This document shows, piece by piece, positions 16,258 through 25,606 of a DNA stretch of 64,000 nucleotides. The notes beneath the pieces are model-generated. The model saw only the letters and a program-made list of their open reading frames with translations, was not told the DNA's origin and searched no databases. The stretch comes from Gemmatimonadota bacterium (GTDB lineage: Bacteria > ARS69). A program made the position numbers and the translations under genes. Location of the stretch: positions 62,001 to 126,000 of the forward strand of contig JASLLL010000001.1 in the NCBI GenBank assembly GCA_030747075.1, read 5' to 3'. Each line of letters starts with the position of its first letter. Position 1 is the first letter of the stretch.

Positions 16258-18062
16258 CGCTTCTCCATCCTCTCCACCCACGCCTTGGCCCGGGTCAGCA
16301 TCTCTCGTGCTGCTCCGGGGTCCGACCCGCGCCCTGAATAGCGCGCCGAGTCACACAACATCAGCATCTCGAAGAGGTCGGACGACGCCCGGGCCGCCTC
16401 ATCGTCCCCTCCCCACGCCTGCCGAACCGTCGCCTCGTCCAGGCTCGTGGCCGCCAGATGGAGCCGATCCGCCGCATATCCGCGCAGAGCCGCCGATACC
16501 TCGCCGTAGAAGTCCTCCAGACGATTCTCGCTCAAAGTCCCGTCAGCGGCACGGAAACGACGGGAAGCCACGCGCCGGGCCCTTCGGTTTCGTGCGTACC
16601 GAACATCCGTTCGTATTTTATCCCGGTGGCGCCGGAGTCCCGCCGACCCGGCCACCGCAAGAGCGGGGAGTCCATAGGCCAGAAGCATTCCCGCAAGCGG
16701 CAGCGGAAGCCCCGCCTGTCCCCCGAACGACCCCGGATGGGGCTTCAGGTATCGAATATCCCGGTCCCTGAGAAGGACCCGTTCCTTGCCGCTGTGCACC
16801 ACACCTCCCTCCGTCGGCACTCCCCCCGGAGCTTCCACGGTGAGGGGAAGCACGGCGGTCTCCAGACGGACATACCGCCCCGAGGCGGGCTCGAAGGTGT
16901 CGAGCGTCACCGGGGGAAACTCCGACACCCCCCCCACCGACGGCACCAGGATGAACTCCCAGACCTTCTCCCCCCGGATGACGCCGTCCTCCGCGTGCGA
17001 GCGTTCCGTGGAGCTGGACTCGTAGACCTTGAATCCCGGCATTTCGGGAAGGGCCGGCGCGGGGATCACCTTCACATTGCCCTCTCCCGCCAGGCGCACG
17101 CTGAGGGTCACCGGTTCCCCGGCGGCCACCGTGTCCCGGTCCAGCGTCGCCGCCAACTGGAACTGCCCCACTGCTCCGGAGAACTCCTCCGGCTTCCCTG
17201 CCGCAGGCAACGGCTGGACATGAACCGTGATGGAGTCCGTCGCAAGCTGTACACTCCGCCCGCCCCGCATGAATCCGAAGAGATCGCGGCGGCTTCGGTA
17301 CCGGTCTTCCAGCGTCGCATTCAGCGTTGCCGGGGCAATCCCGTACTCCCCGTCACCTGTCGGGAAAAGCGCAACGCGCACTCGCTCCGCGATGTACCGC
17401 TGCCCCTCCAGCAGAACCTCGGTGGCCTGGGACGAATCCAGTTCCTCCGCCCAGAATCCCTCGAAGCCCGGCTGCGCGTAGTGTGGCGTTCCCAGAAGGC
17501 GCACGCGACGCAGGAATGTGAGCGTGTAGGTCACCTGCTGATTCACGAAGGGCGTCTCCGGCTCCGCGCGAGCCGTAACAATGAGATCCCGCCCGGACGA
17601 CGACGGCGGGCGCTCGTCTCCCAGCTTTGGCGACGCGGACGCGGAGGAACCGGGACGCACCGCCTCCACCGTGATGGTGTTGCTCCGGAAGACCTCGTCT
17701 CCTCTTGCCGCAGTCGCGGGTCCCAGCACGATGCGCCCGGCCTTCGTCGGAACCATCAGGAAGCGCGTCGTGCGACTGGCGGTCATGCTCCCGTTGATGT
17801 AGGAGAAGTTGCGCGACTTGTACCGGCTGGCAATCTCCACTCCCGGAGAGGCCGGAAGTTCCGGGCCGGGGAGCTTCTTCACGCCTTCGCCGCGAACCTC
17901 CACGACGACCGTGAACTGCTGCCCGACCACGACACGCTCACGGTCAGCGGACAAGACGACCTCCAGGGCCGCCGCTCCCGTCGCCATGGCTGTGATCAGC
18001 AGAACCACCATCGCAGGGAAGCGAGGGGAGAGCCGCGGGCTACCAGTCCTGCGCGTCCGCAC
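16254..18062 (-). CDS. batD: BatD-like membrane protein
   Basis: 602 aa. A signal peptide and N-terminal beta domain (VVLSADRERVVVGQQFTVV) open the classical BatD/oxygen-tolerance family; strands with a KLPGPELP loop and SYINGSMTASRTTRF follow. A membrane helix lies at about 465-485, then a cytoplasmic helical tail. The GTG at 18062 overlaps batC by 23 nt; an alternative ATG at 18011 would shorten the n-region but keep the signal peptide. BatD acts with the VWA proteins BatA/BatB in a membrane complex linked to MoxR chaperones. Confidence 0.82.
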   Translation of the reverse strand: MRTRRTGSPRLSPRFPAMVVLLITAMATGAAALEVVLSADRERVVVGQQFTVVVEVRGEGVKKLPGPELPASPGVEIASRYKSRNFSYINGSMTASRTTRFLMVPTKAGRIVLGPATAARGDEVFRSNTITVEAVRPGSSASASPKLGDERPPSSSGRDLIVTARAEPETPFVNQQVTYTLTFLRRVRLLGTPHYAQPGFEGFWAEELDSSQATEVLLEGQRYIAERVRVALFPTGDGEYGIAPATLNATLEDRYRSRRDLFGFMRGGRSVQLATDSITVHVQPLPAAGKPEEFSGAVGQFQLAATLDRDTVAAGEPVTLSVRLAGEGNVKVIPAPALPEMPGFKVYESSSTERSHAEDGVIRGEKVWEFILVPSVGGVSEFPPVTLDTFEPASGRYVRLETAVLPLTVEAPGGVPTEGGVVHSGKERVLLRDRDIRYLKPHPGSFGGQAGLPLPLAGMLLAYGLPALAVAGSAGLRRHRDKIRTDVRYARNRRARRVASRRFRAADGTLSENRLEDFYGEVSAALRGYAADRLHLAATSLDEATVRQAWGGDDEAARASSDLFEMLMLCDSARYSGRGSDPGAAREMLTRAKAWVERMEKR

Positions 18063-18852
18063 CGAGTTCCTCCCCTTCCTGAATGTTCAACTGCTCCAGC
18101 ACCTTCAGTTCCTCCGTCTCGATCGCGTTCAGCAGGCGCTCGGCATCTTCCCGCGACAACTGCTCCTCGCGCGGACGGTCCTGCTGTGAGTGCTCCTCCT
18201 CGCCCTCTCCGGGTTCCTCCGGCGGCGGAGACTCCTCCGTCTCCTCTTCGCCGGGGTTCTCCGTCTCGGGTGGAGGTTCCCCCTCCTCGGAATCTCCGGA
18301 ATCCTCGGAGTCGTCTTCGTTCTCCTCCGACTCCTGCTCCTGCGGGTCGTCCTGTTGCTGCTGCTCTTGTTGCTGCTGCTCCTCCAGTCGCCGGACGGCG
18401 ATCTCCAGATTCCGCCGCGCGTCCGGGTTCCCGGGGTCGATGTCCAGGCTCTTGAGGTACGCTTCAATGGCGCCCTGCGCATCGTCCCCGCCAAGCAGCA
18501 CATTGCCCAGATTGTAGAGCGCCCCGGAACGAACGGCTTCGTCCTCCGCCGCGGCGGCCGCAAGGAATGCGTCGCGGGACTGTTCGTCGTCCCCCGTCTT
18601 TGCGAGAAGAACGCCGCGATTGAAATCCGGAACGGGACTCCCGGGATCGATGCGTGCCGCTTCCGCATAGTGCGAGAGAGCGAGCGCCGCCGAGGCACTG
18701 TCCGCCGCGCCCGCTTCCGCGGCGGCCCGGTTCCCCTTCGCCACCTGTTCGTGCAGCGACCCGAACGGCGACCATCCGGCCGAGAGAAGCGCCACGACCG
18801 GCAGCAGCAAGCTCGACGAAAACCCCCTACGCAAAGCGTCCCTCCCAGTCAT
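18040..18852 (-). CDS. BatC-like TPR protein with long Gln/Glu-rich tail
   Basis: 270 aa. A signal-like N-terminus (SSLLLPVVALLSAGWS) precedes TPR units at about 45-150 (ALSHYAEAARIDPGSPVPDF, ALYNLGNVLLGGDDAQGAI). Residues about 160-235 are a highly charged, low-complexity tract of Gln, Glu, Asp and Pro. A short helix (SREDAERLLNAIETEELKVL) closes the protein, as in the C-terminus of other BatC/BatB-associated TPR proteins. The start at 18852 overlaps the batB coding end by 26 nt. Probably a scaffold in the Bat complex; the acidic tail may be a flexible periplasmic tether. Confidence 0.78.
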   Translation of the reverse strand: MTGRDALRRGFSSSLLLPVVALLSAGWSPFGSLHEQVAKGNRAAAEAGAADSASAALALSHYAEAARIDPGSPVPDFNRGVLLAKTGDDEQSRDAFLAAAAAEDEAVRSGALYNLGNVLLGGDDAQGAIEAYLKSLDIDPGNPDARRNLEIAVRRLEEQQQQEQQQQDDPQEQESEENEDDSEDSGDSEEGEPPPETENPGEEETEESPPPEEPGEGEEEHSQQDRPREEQLSREDAERLLNAIETEELKVLEQLNIQEGEELGADAQDW

Positions 18853-19861
18853 GGCTGCGGCGAACGCGCTCCGGAAGCACGAGGTCCACCAGAAGCAGGA
18901 GCAGCGCAATGGCCAGTGGTACCTGGAACCGCGGCTCGAACTGCGTGAACTTCCGCGACGCCACTTCGCGCTCCTCGATCCCGGCGATCTCTTCGTGGAT
19001 GCGGTCCAGTTCCAGTTCTCCCCTCGTCGCGTGATGATAACTGCCGCCGGTGATTGACGCGATGCGCTCCAGCACTTCCTCGTCCAGCGCGGTCATCACG
19101 ATCTCTCCCGATCGGTCCTTCTTGTATGCCACTCCGGAAGGATCGTCGTCCGGCATCGGGATGGGTTCTCCGGCACCGGACCCGATGCCGATCGTGAAGA
19201 TCCTGATTCCGCGACGAGCCGCCTCCTCCGCGGCTTGCACCCCTCCACCGGACGGGTCGTCCCCGTCGGTGACGAGCACGAGCGCCCGGTGCTTGTCGTC
19301 CTGAACTTCGGAACCGAACGCCGAGAGCGCCGAGCGAATGGCTGCTCCGAGATTGGTGCCGGGGCGCGAGACGGAGCGAATGTCGAGTACCTCCAGAAAC
19401 ATGCGCGCCGCGCCGTAGTCCAGCGTCAACGGGCACTGGAGGTGCGCACCCCCGGCGAAGGCCACCAACCCGACGCGATCCCCGTCCAGCCGATCGAGGA
19501 ATGCGGACACTTCGCGCCGTGCCTTCCCGAGACGCGAAGGGGCGACATCGCGGGCCATCATCGACAGCGATGTGTCGAGCGCAATCAAGAGGTCGATCCC
19601 CCGACGCTTCACCGTCACCTCGCGGCTCCCGACACGAGGACCGGCCAACGCAAACGCAATCAGGACAAGCGCCGTTCCCTGAAGCACCGCCTTCCAGCGG
19701 CGGCGTGACGGGCTCAAGCCCTGCGCGAGGCGCGCCGCGAGATCATCGGAGAGGAGTTGCCGCCGGGCGCGATCCGCCGAACGGAACGCCGCGCGAAAGA
19801 AAAGCGGAATCAGCGGCGCCAACCACAGCGCGTGCAGGACTTCCGGGCGAGAGAACTTCAT
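18827..19861 (-). CDS. batB: BatB-like VWA-domain membrane protein
   Basis: 344 aa: two N-terminal helices (about 11-28 and 60-78), a von Willebrand A domain at about 88-290 and a C-terminal helix near 320. The metal-binding MIDAS motif is intact (LDTSLSM), as are the downstream Thr/Asp blocks (RPGTNLG, VLVTDGDD). BatB partners BatA. The start at 19861 (MKFSRPEVL) overlaps the batA stop by 4 nt. Confidence 0.87.
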   Translation of the reverse strand: MKFSRPEVLHALWLAPLIPLFFRAAFRSADRARRQLLSDDLAARLAQGLSPSRRRWKAVLQGTALVLIAFALAGPRVGSREVTVKRRGIDLLIALDTSLSMMARDVAPSRLGKARREVSAFLDRLDGDRVGLVAFAGGAHLQCPLTLDYGAARMFLEVLDIRSVSRPGTNLGAAIRSALSAFGSEVQDDKHRALVLVTDGDDPSGGGVQAAEEAARRGIRIFTIGIGSGAGEPIPMPDDDPSGVAYKKDRSGEIVMTALDEEVLERIASITGGSYHHATRGELELDRIHEEIAGIEEREVASRKFTQFEPRFQVPLAIALLLLLVDLVLPERVRRSHDWEGRFA

Positions 19862-20865
19862 GGCAGCACCCGAAGCCGCGTATGCGCCAGCAGCATCTCC
19901 AGGAGCAGGAGGAGCAGCGCGGGAAGCGCGGCCCACCGAAATCGTTCGTGCGCTCGTTCGAATCGCTTCACCTGGAACTTCGTTCGCTCCAGATCCAGAA
20001 TCCGCGCATAGATTCCAGCCAGCGCGTCGGGGTCGGTTGCGCGGAAGTACTCGCCGCCGGTCACGGATGCGATTCCCCGGAGCGTCTCCTCATCGAGCTT
20101 CGTCATCGCGATGGACCCGTCCGCGTTCCGTGCGAGGATCTTCCCGTAGACCGGGTGCACGATCGGAATGGGAGCGCCACCCTCCTTGCCGACGCCGATG
20201 GTGTAGACGCGAACTCCGAACGCTTCCGCCACCTTTGCGGCGGTGGACGGGTCGATCTTCCCGGCGTTGTTCTCCCCGTCTGTCAGCAGGATGACCACCT
20301 TGCTGTGCGCCGCTGAATCCCGGAGACGGCTGACGCTGTTCGCCAGTGCGGTGCCGATGGCCGTCCCGTCTTCGATGGAGCCGATCGACACGCCCTCCAG
20401 CAGATTTCGCAGGACACCATAGTCCAGCGTCAATGGGCACTGCGTGTATGCCTGCCCCGCAAAGACAACAAGCCCCACGCGATCGTTGGAGATCATGTCG
20501 AGAAACTCGCCGACGACATTCTTCGCCACGCGGAGACGGTTCTTCGGCTTGAAGTCCTCCGCCTGCATGGAACCGGAGACATCGAGTGCCAGCATGATGT
20601 CGATGCCTTCGGTCAGAATCTCCTCTTCCCGCTCCACAATCTGCGGACGCGCCACCGCCACGGCCAGCAGGACGAGCGCCAGAATCCGCAGCACAGGAAG
20701 GGCGCGACGGGCACGCACCCGGAGGGAGGGACCCGCAACCGCCAGAGGCGCGGTAAACGAATAGCGCACGGCCGCCCGCAAGCGGAGATTCCGGCGAAGC
20801 ACAAACAGGCCCGCCGCCAGGATCGGAAGAAGCGCCCACAGCGCCATGGGGTCCCGGAAGGTCAC
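19858..20865 (-). CDS. batA: BatA-like VWA-domain membrane protein
   Basis: 335 aa with the same layout as its neighbour BatB: N-terminal helices, VWA domain at about 82-290 and C-terminal helix. MIDAS reads LDVSGSM, with EDGTAIG and LLTDGEN completing the site. I placed the start at GTG 20865, which overlaps the preceding stop (GTGA); ATG at 20847 is possible. BatA and BatB are homologous and probably arose by duplication; sequence such as AGQAYTQCPLTLDYG / AGGAHLQCPLTLDYG is nearly identical between them. Confidence 0.87.
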   Translation of the reverse strand: MTFRDPMALWALLPILAAGLFVLRRNLRLRAAVRYSFTAPLAVAGPSLRVRARRALPVLRILALVLLAVAVARPQIVEREEEILTEGIDIMLALDVSGSMQAEDFKPKNRLRVAKNVVGEFLDMISNDRVGLVVFAGQAYTQCPLTLDYGVLRNLLEGVSIGSIEDGTAIGTALANSVSRLRDSAAHSKVVILLTDGENNAGKIDPSTAAKVAEAFGVRVYTIGVGKEGGAPIPIVHPVYGKILARNADGSIAMTKLDEETLRGIASVTGGEYFRATDPDALAGIYARILDLERTKFQVKRFERAHERFRWAALPALLLLLLEMLLAHTRLRVLP

Positions 20866-21809
20866 GCCGACACCTCCCGGGCGACCGGCGTGGTATCCAG
20901 AACGACGCGCCGTGTCTCCGCGTGGACCTCCCGTGCCTCGGACTCCGGCGGGCACGCCTTCGCGAACTTCACGAGATCGGCATGGCGCAACATGGAGAGC
21001 ACGCGTCCGCGAATCGCGTCCGGAATCGGCGCGCGGCGAAGGTGGGGCAGCAGGTCGGCAGTGGTCGTCTCCAGCGCGGGCACGCCATACCGCTCTTCCA
21101 GATAAAGTCGGAGCGCGGCCGTCACCTCCACATACTGCCGCTGGATGCGCCCGGCCGAAACATGGTCCGCCCCGGCAATCCGGTCCAGCTCCTCCAGCGC
21201 CGTCTCCCAGGCGGGGCGCAGGGGAACGCGCACGCGGGGAGGGCGCGGTTCTGCCACCTCGCGCGCGCGCCGCCGCCGAATGATGCGCCACGCCACAGCC
21301 GCCGCCGCAAGAAGCAGGACGATCAGCACCACGGGAACGCGCCAGTCTCTGGGAACGCTGAGCGCGGGAAGAAGCGGCGAGGGCGCCGGGGCGGCCGCGC
21401 TGTCGGACGGCGTGGACAGGTTGGAAGCAACCGTGACGCGCACCTCCTTCGTCCGCACCTCCGTGACGCTTCCATCCGGTCCGCGTGCCACCAGCGGGAG
21501 GGACGGGAAGCCCACCTCCCCCGGACTCATCGGCACGAACTCCATCCGAACGGCACTCTCCGCGTGTCCGTCGCTCGCGGGGACCGCCCTTGCCGAGCGA
21601 AGCCGGAACGGGGCCGCCTCGGTCGCCTCGGTCGGAGGCACAATCGCCCACTCGGGGAACTCCGGTAGATCGGCCGTCACCAGCAGGCGGCCACCGACCG
21701 CCACATGCGTGGTGTCAATCCGGGTCCGCGCAATCTCCGGCACGCCTTCAGCCCACGCGGGGAGTGCCGCAAGAGCCAGAAGCGCAAGCGCCCGCAGCAT
21801 CTTCCTCAT
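20862..21809 (-). CDS. DUF4381-like membrane protein of the Bat locus
   Basis: 315 aa. A signal peptide (LRALALLALAALPAWAEG) is followed by a beta domain resembling the start of BatD (DTTHVAVGGRLLVTADLPE), one membrane helix at about 160-178 (VPVVLIVLLLAAAAVAW) and a helical cytoplasmic part (EVTAALRLYLEERYGV, MLRHADLVKFAKA), which is characteristic of the DUF4381-type proteins found between DUF58 and batA. Overlaps both neighbours by 4 nt. It probably bridges the DUF58 protein and the VWA pair; exact role is unknown. Confidence 0.72.
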   Translation of the reverse strand: MRKMLRALALLALAALPAWAEGVPEIARTRIDTTHVAVGGRLLVTADLPEFPEWAIVPPTEATEAAPFRLRSARAVPASDGHAESAVRMEFVPMSPGEVGFPSLPLVARGPDGSVTEVRTKEVRVTVASNLSTPSDSAAAPAPSPLLPALSVPRDWRVPVVLIVLLLAAAAVAWRIIRRRRAREVAEPRPPRVRVPLRPAWETALEELDRIAGADHVSAGRIQRQYVEVTAALRLYLEERYGVPALETTTADLLPHLRRAPIPDAIRGRVLSMLRHADLVKFAKACPPESEAREVHAETRRVVLDTTPVAREVSA

Positions 21810-22687
21810 CTCGACAGCTCCCGTTCCCGGCGACGGAAGAACGCCCGGAGCGGTTCCGCGTAGGGGCGATCGGTCGTGACTTCCACGGCATCCACACCGT
21901 ACTTCCGAAAGAGCGCCGTCCGGTCGTCGTGGTCGCGGCGGCGACGACGGCGAACCGCTTCTCTCACGCGAGCCTCCGAAAGGTCCACAACACGCTCGTC
22001 GCCCGTCTCCGCGTCGCGAACATGCACCAGACCCACAGGCGGGATATCATTCTCCGCCGGGTCGGTGATGGTGATTGCAATCAGGTCGTGCCGCCGGTTC
22101 GCAACTCGAAGCGGCCGTGAATAATCAGGAGAGGCAAAGTCGGACAGCAGGAAGACGACCGCCTTTCGCGGGATCACACGGGACAGATACTCCAGTGCCC
22201 CACCGACATCGGTCCCGCGACCCTCCGGCTGGAAGAAGAGCATCTCGCGAATGACGCGCAGCACATGCTTCTTCCCCTTCTTGGGCGGAATGAACAGTTC
22301 GATCCGATCCGTGAAGATGATCGCGCCGACCTTGTCGTTGTTTCGTATTGCGGAAAACGCGAGCACCGCCGCCATCTCCGCCGCAACCTCGCCCTTCATG
22401 CGTGCCACGCTTCCGAAGTCCAGCGAGCGCGATGCATCCACCAGAAACATCACCGTCTGTTCCCGTTCCTCCACGAACTTCTTCACATGCGGCTGCCCGG
22501 TGCGCGCCGTCACATTCCAGTCGATGGATCGGATGTCGTCGCCGTGCAGGTATTCGCGCACTTCCGCGAACTCCATGCCGCGCCCTTTGAAGACGCTGCC
22601 ATACTCTCCCGCGAACACATCGTTCACAAGCGAGCGGCTTCGGATTTCGATGGCCTCGACGGCCTGGAGAATCTCTCGTGGAATCAT
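21806..22687 (-). CDS. DUF58 domain protein (MoxR-associated VWA-like)
   Basis: 293-aa soluble protein. The DUF58 signature is present (YLHGDDIRSIDWNVTARTG and VMFLVDASRSLDFGS) and the rest follows the degenerate VWA fold of the family. DUF58 proteins are encoded next to MoxR ATPases and are thought to be their first partners in assembling metal or envelope complexes. It lies 18 nt after moxR and overlaps the next gene by ATGA. Confidence 0.9.
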   Translation of the reverse strand: MIPREILQAVEAIEIRSRSLVNDVFAGEYGSVFKGRGMEFAEVREYLHGDDIRSIDWNVTARTGQPHVKKFVEEREQTVMFLVDASRSLDFGSVARMKGEVAAEMAAVLAFSAIRNNDKVGAIIFTDRIELFIPPKKGKKHVLRVIREMLFFQPEGRGTDVGGALEYLSRVIPRKAVVFLLSDFASPDYSRPLRVANRRHDLIAITITDPAENDIPPVGLVHVRDAETGDERVVDLSEARVREAVRRRRRRDHDDRTALFRKYGVDAVEVTTDRPYAEPLRAFFRRRERELSR

Positions 22688-22705
22688 GACGAACTCCGGC
22701 CGCTG

Positions 22706-23698
22706 CTACGGAACCTCGATGGTGTCGAAGATCCTGTTCACAACATCCTCGGAGGTCGTCTCCTCCGCCTCCGCCTCGTAGGTCAGGATGACGCGATGGC
22801 GAAGCACATCTCTTCCGATCGCGCGGACATCGTCGGGAGTGACATAGCCGCGTCGCGCCAGAAATGCGTGCGCCTTTGCCGCGAGAACCAGATAGATCGT
22901 GGCGCGCGGAGAGGCTCCGTACTCGATGAGATCCGCCAGTTCGGACAGCCCATGCTCTGCCGGTTCGCGAGTTGCGTGGACAAGGTCCACGACATAGTTC
23001 TCCACCTTCTCGTCCATGTAGATGTCGCGGACCACGCCGCGAGCGCGGATCAGTTCCGCCTTCCCGACTGCCTTCCCCGGCATCTCCACGGGCCGACCCG
23101 TCTGTCGCCGGAGAATCTCCCGTTCTTCTGACTTTCCCGGGTAACCCACAATCACCTTCAGCATGAAGCGATCCACCTGCGCCTCCGGCAGCGGGTAGGT
23201 CCCCTCCTGCTCGATGGGGTTCTGTGTGGCCAGCACAAGGAACGGTTCGTCCAGCGGGTAGGTGGTCTCCCCGATCGTGACCTGCCGTTCCTGCATGGCC
23301 TCCAGAAGCGCGGACTGTACTTTCGCGGGGGCGCGGTTGATCTCGTCGGCCAGAATCACATTCGCGAAGATCGGTCCCTTCTTCGGGAGGAATGTCCCCT
23401 GCTTCTGGTCGTAGATCAGCGTACCGACCAGATCCGCCGGAAGGAGGTCCGGCGTAAACTGAATCCGATGAAAGTCCGCCTCGACGAGCGAAGCCAGCGT
23501 ACTCACCGTAAGGGTCTTTGCGAGTCCCGGGACCCCTTCCAGAAGAACATGGCCATCCGCGAGAAGCGCCACAAGAAGTCTCTCCACCATGGTGGTCTGC
23601 CCGACAATCACCCGCCCCATCTCATGCTGAACCCTCTCGACGAACGCGCTCTCGGCGTGGATGCGTTCGTTGAGTGCCTCAATGTCCGCGACTGCCAC
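22706..23698 (-). CDS. moxR: MoxR-family AAA+ ATPase
   Basis: 330 aa from GTG 23698, with AAAGGAG 9 nt upstream. Walker A is GVPGLAKTL, Walker B is LADEINRAPAKVQSALLEAM and sensor/arginine regions follow (ATQNPIEQEGTYPLPEAQ), all typical of MoxR. These ATPases act as chaperones that load cofactors or mature VWA-domain complexes. It heads the Bat run; 57 nt separate it from the upstream protease gene, which is on the same strand. Confidence 0.93.
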   Translation of the reverse strand: MAVADIEALNERIHAESAFVERVQHEMGRVIVGQTTMVERLLVALLADGHVLLEGVPGLAKTLTVSTLASLVEADFHRIQFTPDLLPADLVGTLIYDQKQGTFLPKKGPIFANVILADEINRAPAKVQSALLEAMQERQVTIGETTYPLDEPFLVLATQNPIEQEGTYPLPEAQVDRFMLKVIVGYPGKSEEREILRRQTGRPVEMPGKAVGKAELIRARGVVRDIYMDEKVENYVVDLVHATREPAEHGLSELADLIEYGASPRATIYLVLAAKAHAFLARRGYVTPDDVRAIGRDVLRHRVILTYEAEAEETTSEDVVNRIFDTIEVP

Positions 23699-23755
23699 GA
23701 TCCCGAACTCCTTTCACTGAATCCAGTTGTCTGCCATGCCACTCGATGCGGGAAC

Positions 23756-25456
23756 TCAGCCCTCGTCCGTGGCGATCTCTCTCTGCTGTGTTTCCACTCC
23801 GGCGAGCGCACGCGCAAAAGCCTCTGTGTCGAGAATCAGATCCACCGCCGCCTGCGCCTGCGTGTCGTTACGGAGGATCGCGCTGTACATGCCCGCTGTT
23901 CCGTGCACCTTGGAGAGAATCTCCCGCTCAAGAGCAAAGGCCACATACTCGGCGTTTCGATCGAAGTCGCGACCCTTCTCCAGTTCAAACCGGGCGCCCA
24001 GCCCTTCCAGCGCGGAGAGCGTTTCGGCGTCGTATTCCTCTTTTTCCAGAAGGTCACGCAGGCGCGTCAGTTCCATCTCGGCGGCCGTTTCGTACTCAAG
24101 GTCCTGCGTCTCCAAAAACGCACGGAACTCCTTCACCAGACTCTCACCCACGCGGAAGTCTGTGGGGATCTCCTTCTCTCTCGCAATGAAGTCCACCGCA
24201 AAATGGAAGATGTGATTCTGTTGCTCCAGTTCAAATCCGAACCGGGTGCGATAGTCCCCTTCCATCTCGATGTCCGGAACAATACCGCCGTCATCCCCCG
24301 CGTCTTCGTCCGCGTCCTCGTCTTCCTCTGCGTCCTCCGACGGTTCCTCCGGGACGGCCTCCGCGTCCAGCGGGTCCTTCCCGTTGATCAGTCCGGTGGT
24401 GTCGCGCTGAAGACAACGCCCCGATGGCGTGTACCACCGCGCCGTGGTGAGCTTCAGGTTGGCTTCCGGACTCATCGGGAGAAGTGTCTGCACCAGTCCC
24501 TTGCCGTATGTCGGCTCCCCGAGAATGACCGCCCGGTCGCTGTCCTGAAGCGCACCCGCGACAATCTCCGACGCACTCGCCGTCGACCCGTTCACCAGAA
24601 TCACCACGGGAATCCCGTCCGGGAATACCGTGTTCGAAGAGGAGCGGAACTCGCGACGATCCCGTTCCGACCTCCCCTGCGTGTAAGCGATCAACTCCCC
24701 CTTGGGCAGGAACATCTCCGAGACGGAAACCGCCTGCGTCAGAAGGCCACCATGATTCCAGCGAAGGTCGAAGACGATGCCCCGCGCGCCCTGATCCAAC
24801 AGGTCGCGGAGCGCGGCCTCCACTTCTTCTCCGGTGTCTTCGCTGAATCGTGACAGACGCAGATAGCCAATGTCGTCACGGACAATCCGCGCGTCGGGGA
24901 CGGAGTTCAGTTCGATCACATCCCGCACGATCGTCACTTCGAACGGCGCGGGTTCACCCTTGCGCCGGATGGTGATGGTGACTTCCGTGCCCTTGGGTCC
25001 GCGAAGAATGGACGCCGCCTCCGCGGTGGTGATCCCGTGCGTGCTCTCCTCTTCGATCGCGACGATCTGATCTCCGGCTCGAATGCCCAGCTTGAATGCG
25101 GGCGTTCCTTCGATGGGGGAAACCACCGTCAGCCAATCGTCGCGGATGTCGATCGAGATCCCGATCCCGCCATACTTGCCCTGCGTCTCCAGCATCAGGC
25201 GGTCGAACTGCTTCTTCTCCATAAAGTTCGTGTGCTGGTCCAGCGAGCCCAGCATCCCCTCGATGGAGGCGCGAATCAGATCTCCGGAGTCCACTTCGTC
25301 GACATACTGGTCGAATACGGCCACAAGAACTTTGTTGTAGACCTTGATGTCGTTGAAGATGTTGCGGGCGGCCTGGGTGCGCGTGGTCACCGCCACCACT
25401 GCCGCAACAACGAGAAGCGGCACAATCACACGGAATACATGACGGCGGCGGATCAT
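23756..25456 (-). CDS. S41 C-terminal processing peptidase (CtpA type) with long C-terminal extension
   Basis: 566 aa. The start at 25456 (MIRRRHVF) gives a membrane anchor (VIVPLLVVAAVVAVTT). A PDZ domain at about 95-175 (GGIGISIDI...GIRAGDQIVAIEE) is followed by the S41 protease core: DLRWNHGG, nucleophile Ser in STASASEIVAG (about residue 295-300) and the general-base Lys in GEPTYGKGLVQ (about 320). An acidic low-complexity insert lies near 370-392, and about 170 further residues are helical, longer than most CtpA. The enzyme should cleave C-terminal tails of periplasmic proteins. It may process neighbours in the envelope clusters, but this is a guess. Confidence 0.9.
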   Translation of the reverse strand: MIRRRHVFRVIVPLLVVAAVVAVTTRTQAARNIFNDIKVYNKVLVAVFDQYVDEVDSGDLIRASIEGMLGSLDQHTNFMEKKQFDRLMLETQGKYGGIGISIDIRDDWLTVVSPIEGTPAFKLGIRAGDQIVAIEEESTHGITTAEAASILRGPKGTEVTITIRRKGEPAPFEVTIVRDVIELNSVPDARIVRDDIGYLRLSRFSEDTGEEVEAALRDLLDQGARGIVFDLRWNHGGLLTQAVSVSEMFLPKGELIAYTQGRSERDRREFRSSSNTVFPDGIPVVILVNGSTASASEIVAGALQDSDRAVILGEPTYGKGLVQTLLPMSPEANLKLTTARWYTPSGRCLQRDTTGLINGKDPLDAEAVPEEPSEDAEEDEDADEDAGDDGGIVPDIEMEGDYRTRFGFELEQQNHIFHFAVDFIAREKEIPTDFRVGESLVKEFRAFLETQDLEYETAAEMELTRLRDLLEKEEYDAETLSALEGLGARFELEKGRDFDRNAEYVAFALEREILSKVHGTAGMYSAILRNDTQAQAAVDLILDTEAFARALAGVETQQREIATDEG

Positions 25457-25558
25457 CAGGCTCGACTCCCTCCCCGGACTCGCGAATGCGGCCGGATGCG
25501 GACCATGAGTAACGGACCGGGCACGCCCGCGCGAAACCCGTTCCGGGAGATTTACCAA

Positions 25559-25596
25559 CCCCGCTCGACCGGAAAAGTGCCCTCGGTCGGGCGGGG
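25559..25596 (-). terminator. Inverted repeat after the HEAT-repeat gene, possible terminator
   Basis: Thirteen-base arms (25559-25571 and 25584-25596) pair with one mismatch around a 12-nt loop. On the minus strand it lies 11 nt past the 25607-26248 gene and before the protease gene. There is no strong T-run after it, so rho-independent termination is uncertain. Confidence 0.35.
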
Positions 25597-25606
25597 AATC
25601 CGAGGT

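Noticed and set aside
18190-18948. A plus-strand frame with a poly-Leu, membrane-like segment
   Set aside because: It is the complement of the Gln/Glu-rich codons of the BatC-like gene (CAG/GAG read as CTG/CTC).
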